This document shows positions 52,481 to 61,878 of a stretch of DNA of 64,000 bases, piece by piece. Position 1 is the stretch's first letter, and each line of letters begins with the position of its first letter. Both the position numbers and the translations under genes were made by a program. The notes beneath the pieces are model-generated. The model did not search any database and had not been told where the DNA came from. It saw nothing but the letters and a program-made list of their open reading frames with translations. This stretch comes from Bradyrhizobium sp. AZCC 1693 (GTDB lineage Bacteria > Pseudomonadota > Alphaproteobacteria > Rhizobiales > Xanthobacteraceae). The DNA lies in NCBI RefSeq assembly GCF_036924745.1, contig NZ_JAZHSD010000001.1, forward strand, positions 4,402,001-4,466,000, read 5' to 3'.

Positions 52481-54343
52481 TCAGCCGCCGCAGCCGATCC
52501 ATTCGACCGAGGAATCGTCGTCCAGCGTCGTCACCGCGCCCGCGCGCCGCGTCAGCACCGCGCGCTGGTTGATGTAGCCCTTGTCGGTAATCTCGCCACC
52601 GTCGACAGACGCGATCTCCGCCAGCAGCAGCGCGCGTGTGGCGTGGCCTGACGAGTTACCGGCCTGCGCCTTCAGCTTTGCAAGGCCTTGCGCGATCGCA
52701 GCGCGAACCTTGTCGTGGCCGATCACGTCTTTCACATCGGCATTGTCTAATAGGCCGGCGTGCGCGCGGCAGGCCGCGATGTTCGGAAACACCAAAAAGC
52801 GGACCTCATCGCGGCCGTGACCGGTCACCACGATATCCTGCGCCAGCGGCGCCAGCGCGGCGATGCCTGCAACGCGCAAGGTGCCGACGCTGACCCAGGT
52901 GCCGGAATTGAGCTTGAAATCCTCGGCGACGCGGCCGTCGAAAAACAGGCCGAGTTCAGGACGCGCCGGATCGGCGAAGGTCACGGCGTCGCCGATCAGA
53001 TAGAAGCCTTCGGCGTCGAACGCCTGCGCGGTCAATTCCGGCGCCTTCCAGTAGCCGGGCGTGACGTTCGGGCCGCGCACGCGCACCTCCAGCTTGTCGC
53101 CCGACGGCACGAGCTTCAGTTCGGTGCCGGGGATCGGCACGCCGATATTGCCGGAACGCTCGGCCTGGAAATGGCAGTCAGTCGCCAGCGGCGAAGTTTC
53201 GGTCGACCCCCAGGCCGACACCATCGGCAGCGCACGGCCGACGGTCTTGATCGAGAGTTCTTCCAGCGCATCCCAGAGATTCTGCGGCAAGGCGGCGCCG
53301 GCATAGAACGCGAACTTCACCTCGCCGAAGAATTTCGTTCGCAATTCTTCATCGCTTCGCAACGCCGCGATCAGCATGTCAAAACCGCGCGGCACGTTGA
53401 AATAGACCGTCGGCATCACGCTGCGCAGATTGGCGAGCGAGGTCGCGAACAGCCCCGGCGCCGGCTTGCCGCCATCGACATAGAGCGTGCCGCCATTGCG
53501 CAGGACCAGATTGAAATTGTGGTTGGCGCCGAAGGTGTGGCTCCAGGGCAGCCAGTCGAGGATCACGAGCTTTTCGCCGCCATCATCGAGGAACGACCAG
53601 GTCTGCGCCTTGGCCTCTTGGCTCGAGGTCAGCATGCGCTGGGTGTTGATCACGGCCTTTGGCGTGCCGGTCGAGCCTGACGTGAACAGGAATTTTGCGA
53701 TCGTATCCGGCGTGATCGCAGCGAATGCCGATTCGACATCGGGCGTTTCCGGCGTGGCCGCGATGTTGCGAAACGAGATCACATCGGCGTCGCCGGCGCT
53801 GCCGCTGACGATCGCAGCCGAATGCAGCGGCTGGATCGCCGCCAGCGCCGCCGCGAACGGTTTTGTGGCGGAAACATAGATCGCGCCGGGCCCAAGCAAT
53901 TCGACCATGCTCTTGAGCTTGTCGAAATCTTTCGACATCAGCGAATAGGCCGGCGAGATCGCGGCCGATGGCACGCCGACGTGCTGGGCCGCGAGCGCGA
54001 ACAGCGCGTGCTCGACGCTGTTGTCGGACAGGATGACCAGCGGACGCTCGGCGCTCAGCCCTTGCACGAGGATCCAGGCGGCTGCCGGACGCACCTGCTG
54101 CAGGGCGTCCTTGTAGGTGACCGTAGTCCACGGCGCATCGGCGCTCGTACGGTCGCCGAGAAAGATCCGCTCCGGCGCCTGCCGCGCCCAATGCTCCAGC
54201 CAGTCGCCGACGCAACGCGCACCCGGCTGCAGCGGCGAGGTCGACCTCACCAAAATGCTGCCGTCGGCGCGGCGATCGGCGACGATCGCTGGCGTCGCGA
54301 ACAGGCTGCGGGAATTGTCACCGCTTGCGGCGGCGATGGTCAT
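52481..54343 (-). CDS. fcs: Feruloyl-CoA synthase
   Basis: 620 aa acyl-adenylate ligase for hydroxycinnamates (ferulate, p-coumarate) forming CoA thioesters. The AMP motif FLFTSGSTGTPKAVI (about 217-231), DWLPWSHTFGANHNFNLVL (a feruloyl-CoA synthase hallmark), AWGSTETSPLAT and the domain-swap region FFDGRVAEDFKLNSGTWVSV are visible; the C-terminal lysine region is TDKGYINQR. No enoyl-CoA hydratase/lyase follows, so the next step is encoded elsewhere. It is divergent from a MarR gene with overlapping palindromes. Confidence 0.92.
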   Translation of the reverse strand: MTIAAASGDNSRSLFATPAIVADRRADGSILVRSTSPLQPGARCVGDWLEHWARQAPERIFLGDRTSADAPWTTVTYKDALQQVRPAAAWILVQGLSAERPLVILSDNSVEHALFALAAQHVGVPSAAISPAYSLMSKDFDKLKSMVELLGPGAIYVSATKPFAAALAAIQPLHSAAIVSGSAGDADVISFRNIAATPETPDVESAFAAITPDTIAKFLFTSGSTGTPKAVINTQRMLTSSQEAKAQTWSFLDDGGEKLVILDWLPWSHTFGANHNFNLVLRNGGTLYVDGGKPAPGLFATSLANLRSVMPTVYFNVPRGFDMLIAALRSDEELRTKFFGEVKFAFYAGAALPQNLWDALEELSIKTVGRALPMVSAWGSTETSPLATDCHFQAERSGNIGVPIPGTELKLVPSGDKLEVRVRGPNVTPGYWKAPELTAQAFDAEGFYLIGDAVTFADPARPELGLFFDGRVAEDFKLNSGTWVSVGTLRVAGIAALAPLAQDIVVTGHGRDEVRFLVFPNIAACRAHAGLLDNADVKDVIGHDKVRAAIAQGLAKLKAQAGNSSGHATRALLLAEIASVDGGEITDKGYINQRAVLTRRAGAVTTLDDDSSVEWIGCGG

Positions 54344-54430
54344 GGTTTCCTCCTGTCCCGGCTGGTTACGGGATTGCCGCGCATCATGCCGGCGTGCAAC
54401 TCGAAAGGCTGCTTGGCCCTAATGTTGAGC

Positions 54431-54457
54431 ACAACAATTGTTGTCGTCAACAACAAT
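54431..54457. promoter_or_regulatory. Overlapping palindromic operators between fcs and MarR
   Basis: ACAACAATTGTTGT (54431-54444) is a perfect 14-bp palindrome. It overlaps ATTGTTG/CAACAAT arms (54437-54443 and 54451-54457, 7 bp apart). It lies 88 bp upstream of fcs and about 40 bp upstream of the MarR start. It has the form used by CouR/FerR-type repressors that respond to hydroxycinnamoyl-CoA. Confidence 0.75.
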
Positions 54458-54495
54458 CTTCCCCTGAAGCCCGCGAAGCGCTAGAACGAGAGGCG

Positions 54496-55029
54496 ATGGC
54501 GGGAAACAGTCACATGCCCAGAACAGCCAAATCGCGCGCGGGCTCGCAGCCGCGTTCCGGCCGCAAGCAAGCCGGAAACGGCAGCGCGCAAAGCGACGTC
54601 ATGGACGACGAGATCGGCCTCGATGCGCTGGCCGGCCACGCTGGTTATGCCGTGCGGCGCTTCCAGATCTGGATTTTCCAGGATTTCATCCGCACGCTTT
54701 CCACCGTCGACATCCGCCCGACACAGTATTCGGTGATGACGGTGATCGGCGCCAATCCCGGCCTGAGCCAGATGGCGGTCGCCAAGCGGCTCGGGATCGA
54801 GCGCGCCAGGCTGGTGCACCTGCTGGACAGCCTCGAACAGCGTGAACTGGTCAGCCGTCGCAGGTCGGCCACCGACCGGCGCTCCCACGCCCTGCACCTG
54901 ACGGCGCGCGGCAGGACCGCGCTGGCGCAGTTCAGGCGGCTCGCCGCCGATCATGAGCGCCATGTGGCCGATAAAATCGGAAAGGAAAACCGCGAGCGGC
55001 TGCTGCAAATCCTGTCCGCCTTCACCTGA
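54496..55029 (+). CDS. MarR-family regulator (CouR/FerR-like), next to fcs
   Basis: 177 aa. A basic N-terminal extension precedes the winged helix (about 65-150: RPTQYSVMTVIGANPGLSQM, ERARLVHLLDSLEQRELVSR, ATDRRSHALHLTARG). Its place next to feruloyl-CoA synthase and the palindromes between them suggest a hydroxycinnamoyl-CoA-responsive repressor. The start may instead be ATG 54514, with GGGA nine bases upstream. Confidence 0.84.
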   Translation: MAGNSHMPRTAKSRAGSQPRSGRKQAGNGSAQSDVMDDEIGLDALAGHAGYAVRRFQIWIFQDFIRTLSTVDIRPTQYSVMTVIGANPGLSQMAVAKRLGIERARLVHLLDSLEQRELVSRRRSATDRRSHALHLTARGRTALAQFRRLAADHERHVADKIGKENRERLLQILSAFT

Positions 55030-55238
55030 GCGAGGCCGCAGCCTTGGCTTGGGTCTCGTCGCCTAAACTTTAGGCAGCCGCTCGCATGCGACAGGCTCGC
55101 AGTACAAATACGCTCGTATCCTAAACACCTGATATTACATATCTATCGTTTAAGGCTGGCTCCGCCCAACGATTGTACACAATGGCACATCGCTTGCTTC
55201 ATTGCCGGTAACCTTTGCTCGCTGGAGTTTTGCTCGCC

Positions 55239-57047
55239 ATGAGGTCTGACGCGCCTGAAACCGTTGCTGCGATCGTCGCTGCGCACCGCGCCGCGACCAT
55301 GACCCCGGCGCAAACTGTTACGCGTAGCTATCAGCGCATCCGCGCCTGCAACGATCCGGCCGTGTTCATCAGCCTGCGCGACGAGAGGGAGGCGCTGGCG
55401 GAGGCCGAAGCGCTGGCCTCGAAGGACGCGGCATCGCTTCCGCTGCTCGGCGTCCCGGTAGCGGTGAAGGACAATATCGACGCGCAGGGTTTGCCGACCA
55501 CCGCGGCCTGCCCGGCCTTCTCCTATTCGCCCGCACAGGATTCGACGGCCGTGGCAAAGCTGCGGGCGGCCGGCGCCATCATCATCGGCAAGACCAATCT
55601 CGACCAGTTCGCGACAGGTCTCGTCGGCGTCCGCTCGCCCTATGGCATTCCCGTCAATCCGATCCGCGCCGATTTGATTCCGGGCGGGTCGAGCTCGGGA
55701 TCGGCGGTCGCGGTTTCCGCCGGCCTGGTGCCGCTGGCACTCGGCACCGACACCGCGGGTTCGGGCCGCGTGCCGGCAATGCTCAACAACATCGTTGGAC
55801 TTAAGCCGAGCCTCGGGTTGATCTCCAACGCCGGACTCGTTCCGGCGTGCCGGACGCTGGACTGCATTTCGGTGTTCTCGCTCACCGTCGACGACGCGAT
55901 GACCGCGCTGGCGGCGATGGCGGGCTCTGACGGCGCCGATCCGTTTTCGCGCGACCGGCCGCTGGGAGCAGTGTCCGCGTTTCCTGGCCAATTGCGATTG
56001 GGCGTGCCGCGCAACGGCCAATTGATCTTCTTCGGCGACCGCGCCGCGGAGAAAGCCTATGGCGAGGCGCTCGCGCGCTGGACCTCGCTCGGCGCCACGC
56101 TGGTCGAATTCGACCTCGAGCCGTTTTATGAGACCGCGCGCTTGCTCTATGAGGGCCCGTGGGTCGCCGAGCGATATCTCGTGATCCGCGACCTGCTGGC
56201 GTCCGCGCCGGATTCGATCCACCCGGTGACGCGCGAGATCACGGCCGCCGGTGCGCGGCTGACCGCCGCCGATACCTTTGCCTCGCTCTATCGGCTGCAG
56301 GCGCTGCGCCGCATGGCCGAGAGAGCCTTTGCCAATTTCGACGCGATGGTGCTGCCGACGGCGCCGACCGCCTATTCGACCGCGCAGGTGCTGGCCAATC
56401 CAATCGAGCTCAACAGCCGGCTCGGCACCTACACCAATTTTGTGAATCTGCTCGACCTCTGCGGGCTGGCGCTGCCCGCCGCGATGCGTGCCGACGGCAT
56501 TCCGTTCGGCATCACGCTGCTGGCGCCCGCGGGCCACGACGCGGCGCTCGCCAGCATCGGGCGGGTGTTTCACGCCGATACCAAACTGAAGATGGGAGCC
56601 AAGGGCCTGACGCAGCCACCGCTCGCGGCGTTGCCGACCGAGGCGAGTGACGACGAAATCACCATCGCCGTGGTCGGCGCGCATCTGTCCGGCATGGCGC
56701 TCAACGGCGAACTGCAGACGCTCGGCGGACGCCTGCTCGAAGAGGCCACCACCGCGCCCGATTACAAACTCTATGCGCTCGAAACCACGCCGCCGAAGCC
56801 CGGCATGCTGCGTGTGGACGCCGGCGCAGGCAGTTCGATCAAGCTGGAGCTATGGGCGTTGTCGGCGGCAGCGTTCGGCAAATTCGTCGCCGCGATCCCG
56901 CCGCCGCTCGGGATTGGCACCATACGGCTGGAGGATGGAAGGGGCGTGAAGGGTTTTGTCGTCGAGCCCGCCGCGATCGACGGCGCACGCGACATTTCGT
57001 CGTTCGGCGGCTGGCGCGCGTTCATGGCTGACAAGGCTGGGGTTTAG
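55239..57047 (+). CDS. atzF: Allophanate hydrolase (AtzF-like)
   Basis: 602 aa amidase-signature enzyme with the extra C-terminal allophanate domain (about 460-602). It hydrolyses allophanate to CO2 and ammonia. The catalytic triad fits K77 (VAVKDNID), the serine loop PGGSSSGSA (149-157) and S175 (TDTAGSGR). The C-terminal region has VVGAHLSGMALNGEL and FVVEPAAIDGARDISSFGGW. ATG 55239 gives MRSDAPET. It converges on an operon for the upstream carboxybiuret-type amidase. AtzF versus a urea-amidolyase half rests on length and context. Confidence 0.93.
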   Translation: MRSDAPETVAAIVAAHRAATMTPAQTVTRSYQRIRACNDPAVFISLRDEREALAEAEALASKDAASLPLLGVPVAVKDNIDAQGLPTTAACPAFSYSPAQDSTAVAKLRAAGAIIIGKTNLDQFATGLVGVRSPYGIPVNPIRADLIPGGSSSGSAVAVSAGLVPLALGTDTAGSGRVPAMLNNIVGLKPSLGLISNAGLVPACRTLDCISVFSLTVDDAMTALAAMAGSDGADPFSRDRPLGAVSAFPGQLRLGVPRNGQLIFFGDRAAEKAYGEALARWTSLGATLVEFDLEPFYETARLLYEGPWVAERYLVIRDLLASAPDSIHPVTREITAAGARLTAADTFASLYRLQALRRMAERAFANFDAMVLPTAPTAYSTAQVLANPIELNSRLGTYTNFVNLLDLCGLALPAAMRADGIPFGITLLAPAGHDAALASIGRVFHADTKLKMGAKGLTQPPLAALPTEASDDEITIAVVGAHLSGMALNGELQTLGGRLLEEATTAPDYKLYALETTPPKPGMLRVDAGAGSSIKLELWALSAAAFGKFVAAIPPPLGIGTIRLEDGRGVKGFVVEPAAIDGARDISSFGGWRAFMADKAGV

Positions 57048-57066
57048 CCTTGGAGCGACAGAGCGC

Positions 57067-57195
57067 TCCCTCGCCCCGTTCTTGCGGGGAGAGGGTTGGG
57101 GTGACGGGCCTCTCTCCGCGCAAACGACTGTCGAGGGACCTGTACCCCCTCACCCGGCGCTACGCGCCGACCTCTCCCCGCAAGCGGGGCGAGGT
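57067..57195. repeat. CCTCGCCCC...GGGGCGAGG palindromic repeat
   Basis: CCTCGCCCCGTTCTTGCGGG (57070-57089) is mirrored by CCCGCAAGCGGGGCGAGG (57177-57194), with an internal CGGCGCTACGCGCCG. Same family as 21739-21873 and 60780-60932. It lies between convergent atzF and the GntR gene. Confidence 0.85.
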
Positions 57196-57204
57196 TGAAA
57201 AAAC

Positions 57205-57939
57205 CTACACTGACACCGCGTAAATCTCATACTCCCCGCGCACCAGTTCGATGTGGGCGCGCATCGCGGCGGCCGCGCCGGCCTTGTCGCCGCGCATGAT
57301 CGCGACCACGACGCGGTCGTGTTCGGCGTGCGATTTCGCCAGACGCCCGAGATTGCGGAACTGGGCGCGGCGAAACGGCTGCACGCGCACCCGGGTCGCC
57401 AGCGTCATTTCGGCGATATAGCTGTTCTGCGAGCCGGCATAGATCGCGTTGTGAAAGCGCTCGTTGACTTCATGAAAGCGTTCGGGATTGCCGGCGTGGC
57501 TCAGCACCCGCAATTCCTCGTGGATGGCCTCCAGCTTCTGACGATCTCCCGGTGGCATCCGCTCGGCGGCGAGCCCGGCGCACAACGCCTCCAGTTCAGC
57601 CATCGCCTCGAACATTTCGGTTAAACGATCCAGCGAAGGCTGCGCCACCACGGCGCCGCGGTGGGCGCGGGCTTCGACCAGGCCGCTCGCCACCAGTTGC
57701 CGCAATGCCTCGCGGACCGGCGTGCGCGACACCGAAAAGCGCCGCGCAATATCCGTCTCGTCGAGCGCCGATCCCGGCGGCAGCACGCCGCGCACGATCT
57801 CGTCGGCCAACTGCAGCCGCAGCTCTTCCGCGCGCGTGACCTTGTCGCGTTGCGGCGACGGGCGGTCGACGCGGCGAACCGGCGTCTCGGCTTCCGCGCC
57901 GGATGGCGGCACTGGCGGGCGAAGATCGTCAAGACTCAT
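57205..57939 (-). CDS. GntR/FCD-family transcriptional regulator
   Basis: 244 aa. The GntR winged helix (about 37-105: [40 protein letters not shown]) and the FCD effector domain (about 110-230) with metal-type His residues in [13 protein letters not shown] and MRAHIELV. It is the last gene of the importer-atzGEH operon and overlaps atzH by 4 bp (ATGA), so it likely regulates that operon in response to a pathway acid. Confidence 0.9.
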   Translation of the reverse strand: MSLDDLRPPVPPSGAEAETPVRRVDRPSPQRDKVTRAEELRLQLADEIVRGVLPPGSALDETDIARRFSVSRTPVREALRQLVASGLVEARAHRGAVVAQPSLDRLTEMFEAMAELEALCAGLAAERMPPGDRQKLEAIHEELRVLSHAGNPERFHEVNERFHNAIYAGSQNSYIAEMTLATRVRVQPFRRAQFRNLGRLAKSHAEHDRVVVAIMRGDKAGAAAAMRAHIELVRGEYEIYAVSV

Positions 57940-58334
57940 GTCTTTGAACCCTGCGGATCATTGATGATGCTGACATGGGCGGCGACAACCCGCCAGCCTT
58001 CGGGGAAGCGCACCCACGTCTGCATCTGCCGCCCGACCTTGCCGGGCAGCGAGTCGCGATAGAACAGTGTGGAGGCGACGGCGGCGTCGCGGCCATAGGT
58101 CGTGATCACGGTCTTGTCGGTCCTGCGGCCCAACCCTATCGGCGAGCGCGCGGCGCGGAACGCCATGATCTCCTCATAGCCGTAGAGGTTTTCCCCGATG
58201 CCATAGCGCAGCGTGCGCGGATCATTGCGAAAGAGTTCGTCGAGCACTGCGATGTCGTTCGACACCAGCGCCTTCTCGTAGCGCGCGAATTGCGCGGTCA
58301 CCTCGGCAAGCACATCGGGAAGATCAATTTCCAT
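57936..58334 (-). CDS. atzH: AtzH/HpxZ-like protein (DUF3225)
   Basis: 132 aa NTF2-like protein. The core [37 protein letters not shown] and FRYD-like [19 protein letters not shown] are characteristic of DUF3225. AtzH is a recently recognised amidase (1,3-dicarboxyurea decarboxylation step), and HpxZ accompanies oxalurate enzymes. It starts 2 bp after atzE and overlaps the GntR gene by 4 bp. Assignment to AtzH is by context with atzGE and atzF. Confidence 0.85.
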   Translation of the reverse strand: MEIDLPDVLAEVTAQFARYEKALVSNDIAVLDELFRNDPRTLRYGIGENLYGYEEIMAFRAARSPIGLGRRTDKTVITTYGRDAAVASTLFYRDSLPGKVGRQMQTWVRFPEGWRVVAAHVSIINDPQGSKT

Positions 58335-58336
58335 GA

Positions 58337-59734
58337 CTACAATCCTCTCGGAGCCGGTGCGGCGGCAACGCCCATGCGCTCCAGCGCATGTGCAACGCGC
58401 AACGCGATATCCTCCCGCCAGGGCGCGGCAATGATCTGCACGCCGATCGGCATCGGCTCCAGCGGCACCGGCACCGCGACAACCGGCAGGCCGATGAACG
58501 AAATCGGCTGGGTGTGGATGCCGATATTGGCGCGCACCGGCAGCTCGACGCCGTCGAGCACGAAATTCACCTGGCCCAGCTTGGGCGCGATGCAGGGCGT
58601 TGCCGGCGCGATGATCACGTCGACCGACCTGAACAGCTCCAGCACCTTTGCGCGATACCAGCGGCGGAATTTTTGCGCGCGATCGACCAGCGGCGCCGGA
58701 ACCATGGCGCCGGCAATCAGGCGGTCGCGCACCGCGGGATCGAAATCGTTCGGGCGCGTGCGCAGGCGGTCGAGATGCAGCGAAGCGCCCTCGGTCGTGC
58801 TGATCACGTAAGCCGCGGCGCGGGCGCGCGCGGCCTCGGGAATTTCGATAGTGTTGGTCGCGTTCAGCGCCTTGGCGACGCGCGCCACGGCCTCGACCGC
58901 TTCCGGGAATACGTTCTTCTGGAAATAACCGCCGGCCACGGCGACCCGCAGGCCGGAGATATCCTCAGCCAGCAGCGGCGTGACCGATTCAACGAGCCGC
59001 GTCGTACAGGCCGCGTCATCGGCGTCAGGCCCCTGCATGGCATCATAGGCCAGCGCGAGATCGCCGACGCTGCGCGCGAACGGGCCGAGATGATCGAGGC
59101 TTGCGACAAACGGAAAAGATCGCGCCCGCGACAGCCGGCCGTAGGTCGGCTTCAGGCCAAAGATGCCGCAGAACGACGACGGCACCCGGATCGAGCCATT
59201 GGTGTCGGAGCCCAACGCGATCGGAACCAGCCCACCGCCGACCGCGCTGCCCGAGCCACCCGACGAGCCACCGGTCATCCGCGTCGGATCATGTGGATTG
59301 CGCGACGGGCCGTCATGCACGTTCTCGCCCGTAAAATCATAGGCGTATTCGCCCATGTTGAGCGCGCCGATCAGCACGGCGCCGGCCGCCTCCATGCGTT
59401 CGATCAGCGTGGCGTCGCGCGATGACGGAGCGAGATCGCGGTTGATCTTCGATCCGGCGCGGGTGGCAAGACCTTTGACGTCGAAAAGATTCTTCACCGC
59501 GAACGGCACGCCGGCGAGCGGACCGACCTTCTGACCGGCGGCGATCGCGGCGTCGACCGCGCGGGCTTTCGCGCGCGCGCGTTCGGCGGTGATGTCGGTG
59601 AAAGAGTTTAGCACGGGATCATGTTTGGCGATCCGCGCCAAGTTGACCTCGGTCGCATCAAGCGCAGAAAGTTTGCGGTCCGTTACGGCTTGCGCGATTT
59701 GCTGGGCTGACAGCCCGCCAGTGTTTACGGTCAT
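58337..59734 (-). CDS. atzE: AtzE-like amidase (1-carboxybiuret hydrolase type)
   Basis: 465 aa amidase-signature protein. Triad: K81 ([11 protein letters not shown]), cis-Ser in GGSSGGSGS (155-163) and S181 ([15 protein letters not shown]). The small AtzG subunit is encoded directly upstream. ATG 59734 (MTVNTGG) starts 7 bp after atzG; a longer reading overlaps that gene. It is part of AtzEG, which deaminates carboxybiuret-like compounds before AtzH and AtzF. The exact substrate here is not proven. Confidence 0.9.
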   Translation of the reverse strand: MTVNTGGLSAQQIAQAVTDRKLSALDATEVNLARIAKHDPVLNSFTDITAERARAKARAVDAAIAAGQKVGPLAGVPFAVKNLFDVKGLATRAGSKINRDLAPSSRDATLIERMEAAGAVLIGALNMGEYAYDFTGENVHDGPSRNPHDPTRMTGGSSGGSGSAVGGGLVPIALGSDTNGSIRVPSSFCGIFGLKPTYGRLSRARSFPFVASLDHLGPFARSVGDLALAYDAMQGPDADDAACTTRLVESVTPLLAEDISGLRVAVAGGYFQKNVFPEAVEAVARVAKALNATNTIEIPEAARARAAAYVISTTEGASLHLDRLRTRPNDFDPAVRDRLIAGAMVPAPLVDRAQKFRRWYRAKVLELFRSVDVIIAPATPCIAPKLGQVNFVLDGVELPVRANIGIHTQPISFIGLPVVAVPVPLEPMPIGVQIIAAPWREDIALRVAHALERMGVAAAPAPRGL

Positions 59735-59741
59735 GGCAACA

Positions 59742-59924
59742 TCACGCGGTGTAGACACTGGCCGGCTCGATGTCATCCGGCAGCGGGAATTCATCGACCA
59801 GCCGCGCCAGCCTCAGCGACACTTCGAGGTTCGCACGCACGGCAGGCCGCCAGGCTTCCTCGACCGGCAGCGCCAGCGCCGTTGCGACGGCGTCGATATA
59901 ATTATCAAGATGATCGGCAGCCAT
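59742..59924 (-). CDS. atzG: AtzG-like small subunit (DUF4089)
   Basis: 60 aa, one helical domain: YIDAVATALALPVEEAWRPA and VRANLEVSLRLARLVDEFPL, ending with EPASVYTA. This matches DUF4089, the small AtzG subunit that stabilises AtzE. GGGAG precedes ATG 59924. It is 18 bp after the ABC ATPase gene and 7 bp before atzE. Easily missed because of its size. Confidence 0.9.
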   Translation of the reverse strand: MAADHLDNYIDAVATALALPVEEAWRPAVRANLEVSLRLARLVDEFPLPDDIEPASVYTA

Positions 59925-59942
59925 TTCGCTCCCACTCGATTT

Positions 59943-61769
59943 TTAGTGAACCGGCAACGGCGGATGCGGGATCGCCGTCAGCAATTCCTTTGTATAGGCA
60001 TCCTGCGGATCGCCCAGCACCCGCTCGGACGAGCCTTGCTCGACGATTCGCCCCGCACGCATCACGATGACACGATCGCACAGCAAACGCACCACATTCA
60101 GATCATGCGACACGAACAAATAGCTCATGCCCATCGATTGCTTAAGGTCCTGCAGCAGATTGAGCACGACAGCCTGCACGGAGACGTCGAGCGCCGCTGT
60201 CGGCTCGTCGAGGATCACGAGCTTTGGATGCAGCGCGATCGCGCGTGCGATGCCGACGCGGGCCTTCTGGCCGCCGGATAATTGGTGCGGAAAGCGATCG
60301 AGCAGGTTGACCGGAAGGCCGACCAGCCCGGCCAATTCCTCGCAGCGCGCGCGCAGCGCGTCGCGGCCCCTGACGTCGCCGAGCTGCAGAAGCGGATCGG
60401 CGATGGCGCGTGCCGCGGTGAAGCGCGGGTTGAGGCTGTCGGTCGGGTCCTGGAACACCATCTGGATGCTCTTGCGCAGCGGCAGCCGCGCAAAGGAATT
60501 GGGCATGATGGCGCCGATCTCGTCGCCGTCGAACAGGATGCGGCCGGAGGTCTGGTCCAGCAGACGCATCACCATCATCGATGTCGTGGACTTGCCGCAG
60601 CCGGATTCGCCGACCAGACCGACGCTCTCGCCATGGCCGACGGTGAAACCGATGCCATCCACCGCGCGAAACACTTCCGCCTCGACCGGCGGCTTGCGGG
60701 AGAACAGTTTTGACAGTACCGCGCTCGCGCCCTGGCGCGGATATTCCTTGACGAGCTTTTCGACGAGGAGGAGCGGCTTCTCCCTCTCCCCGCTCTTCGC
60801 GGGGTCGAGACGAGCGGAGCTCGCTCTTAGAGGGTCGGGGTGAGGGGCTGTTTCCGCGAGCGCAGTCTGCGGAGAGTCCCCCTCACCCGCCGCGCTCCGC
60901 GCGTCGACCTCTCCCCGCGTGCGGGGAGAGGCGGAGACCGCCGCCTCGTCTTCTGGAAGCAAATCCCGCAAGGAGACGCCGATCCTCGGCGTCGCGCGCA
61001 TCAATTTCTTGGTATAAGCGTGCTCAGGCCTCGCAAAAATATCCGCCGACTTCGCGGTCTCAACCACGCGACCCTTCTCCATCACCACCACGCGATCACA
61101 ATAGGCGGCGGCAAGGCCCAGATCATGCGTGATCAGAATCGTCGACATGCTGCGGCGCTTGGTGAGCTCGACGATCAGATCCATCACCGCCTTCTGTGTG
61201 GTGACGTCGAGTCCCGTCGTCGGCTCGTCCGCGATAAGGAGCTGCGGATTGCAGGCCAGCGCCAGCGCGATCACGACGCGCTGGCACATGCCCCCCGAGA
61301 GTTCGAACGGATAGGCGTGATAGCGCTCGCGGGGACGCGCGATCTTGACCTGCTCCAGCGCCTCGATCGCCTTCTCGCCGCGGTCACTGGCCGCGCTCTG
61401 CACATGCTGCCGCAGCACGTCCTCGATCTGGTCGCCGACCTTTCGGATCGGATTGAGGGCGGCGCGCGGATTCTGAAAAATCATCGAGATTTCGCGGCCG
61501 CGCAAGTCGCGCATCTGGTTCTCGGTCGCCGCCTTGACATCGATGCCGGAAAACACCACCGAGCCCTCGGCGACCTTGCCGGCTCGGTCGAGAATCCGCA
61601 TTACCGCGTAGGACGTCACCGACTTGCCGGAGCCGGACTCGCCGACAATACCGAGCGTCTCGCCCTTCGCTACTGATATGTTGACGTGCTGCACCGCCTT
61701 GACGATGCCGCGCCGTGTTGTGAATTCGACGGTGAGATCGTTGACGTCGAGCAGAGGCTGGGCCGTCAT
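59943..61769 (-). CDS. Fused dipeptide-type ABC ATPase (two nucleotide-binding domains)
   Basis: 608 aa with two complete ABC domains of the DppD/DppF type. Domain 1 (about 5-270) has Walker A GESGSGKSVT, LSGGMCQRV and LLIADEPTTGLD; domain 2 (about 335-600) has GESGCGKSTT, LSGGQKARVG and LVILDEPTAALD. The linker residues 280-330 are translated from a dispersed palindromic repeat (60780-60932), an insertion not seen in ordinary fusions. GGAGG precedes ATG 61769. It powers the permeases upstream. Confidence 0.93.
   Translation of the reverse strand: MTAQPLLDVNDLTVEFTTRRGIVKAVQHVNISVAKGETLGIVGESGSGKSVTSYAVMRILDRAGKVAEGSVVFSGIDVKAATENQMRDLRGREISMIFQNPRAALNPIRKVGDQIEDVLRQHVQSAASDRGEKAIEALEQVKIARPRERYHAYPFELSGGMCQRVVIALALACNPQLLIADEPTTGLDVTTQKAVMDLIVELTKRRSMSTILITHDLGLAAAYCDRVVVMEKGRVVETAKSADIFARPEHAYTKKLMRATPRIGVSLRDLLPEDEAAVSASPRTRGEVDARSAAGEGDSPQTALAETAPHPDPLRASSARLDPAKSGEREKPLLLVEKLVKEYPRQGASAVLSKLFSRKPPVEAEVFRAVDGIGFTVGHGESVGLVGESGCGKSTTSMMVMRLLDQTSGRILFDGDEIGAIMPNSFARLPLRKSIQMVFQDPTDSLNPRFTAARAIADPLLQLGDVRGRDALRARCEELAGLVGLPVNLLDRFPHQLSGGQKARVGIARAIALHPKLVILDEPTAALDVSVQAVVLNLLQDLKQSMGMSYLFVSHDLNVVRLLCDRVIVMRAGRIVEQGSSERVLGDPQDAYTKELLTAIPHPPLPVH
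60780..60932. repeat. Palindromic repeat embedded in the ABC ATPase coding sequence
   Basis: Arms CCCTCTCCCCGCTCTTCGCG and CTCTCCCCGCGTGCGGGGAG bound a segment with further inverted repeats (CGGAGC/GCTCCG-type). It is the same family as the intergenic units at 21739 and 57067. It is read in frame on the minus strand as residues about 280-330, giving Ser/Arg/Ala/Pro-rich linker sequence. Confidence 0.8.
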
Positions 61770-61788
61770 GACGACCTCCGCAAAAATC

Positions 61789-61813
61789 TCGAAAACAACC
61801 CCATGCAAAGTAG
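61789..61813. repeat. 25-bp dispersed repeat, copy 2
   Basis: Begins TCGAAAACAACCCCATGCA; one mismatch to 2011-2035. It lies in the 109-bp gap between permease and ATPase genes. Confidence 0.7.
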
Positions 61814-61878
61814 AACGGTCAGCACCCCTGCCGCATTCCCCTTGCGGGGGCCGAGACGAGCAAAGCTTGAATCAGCCA

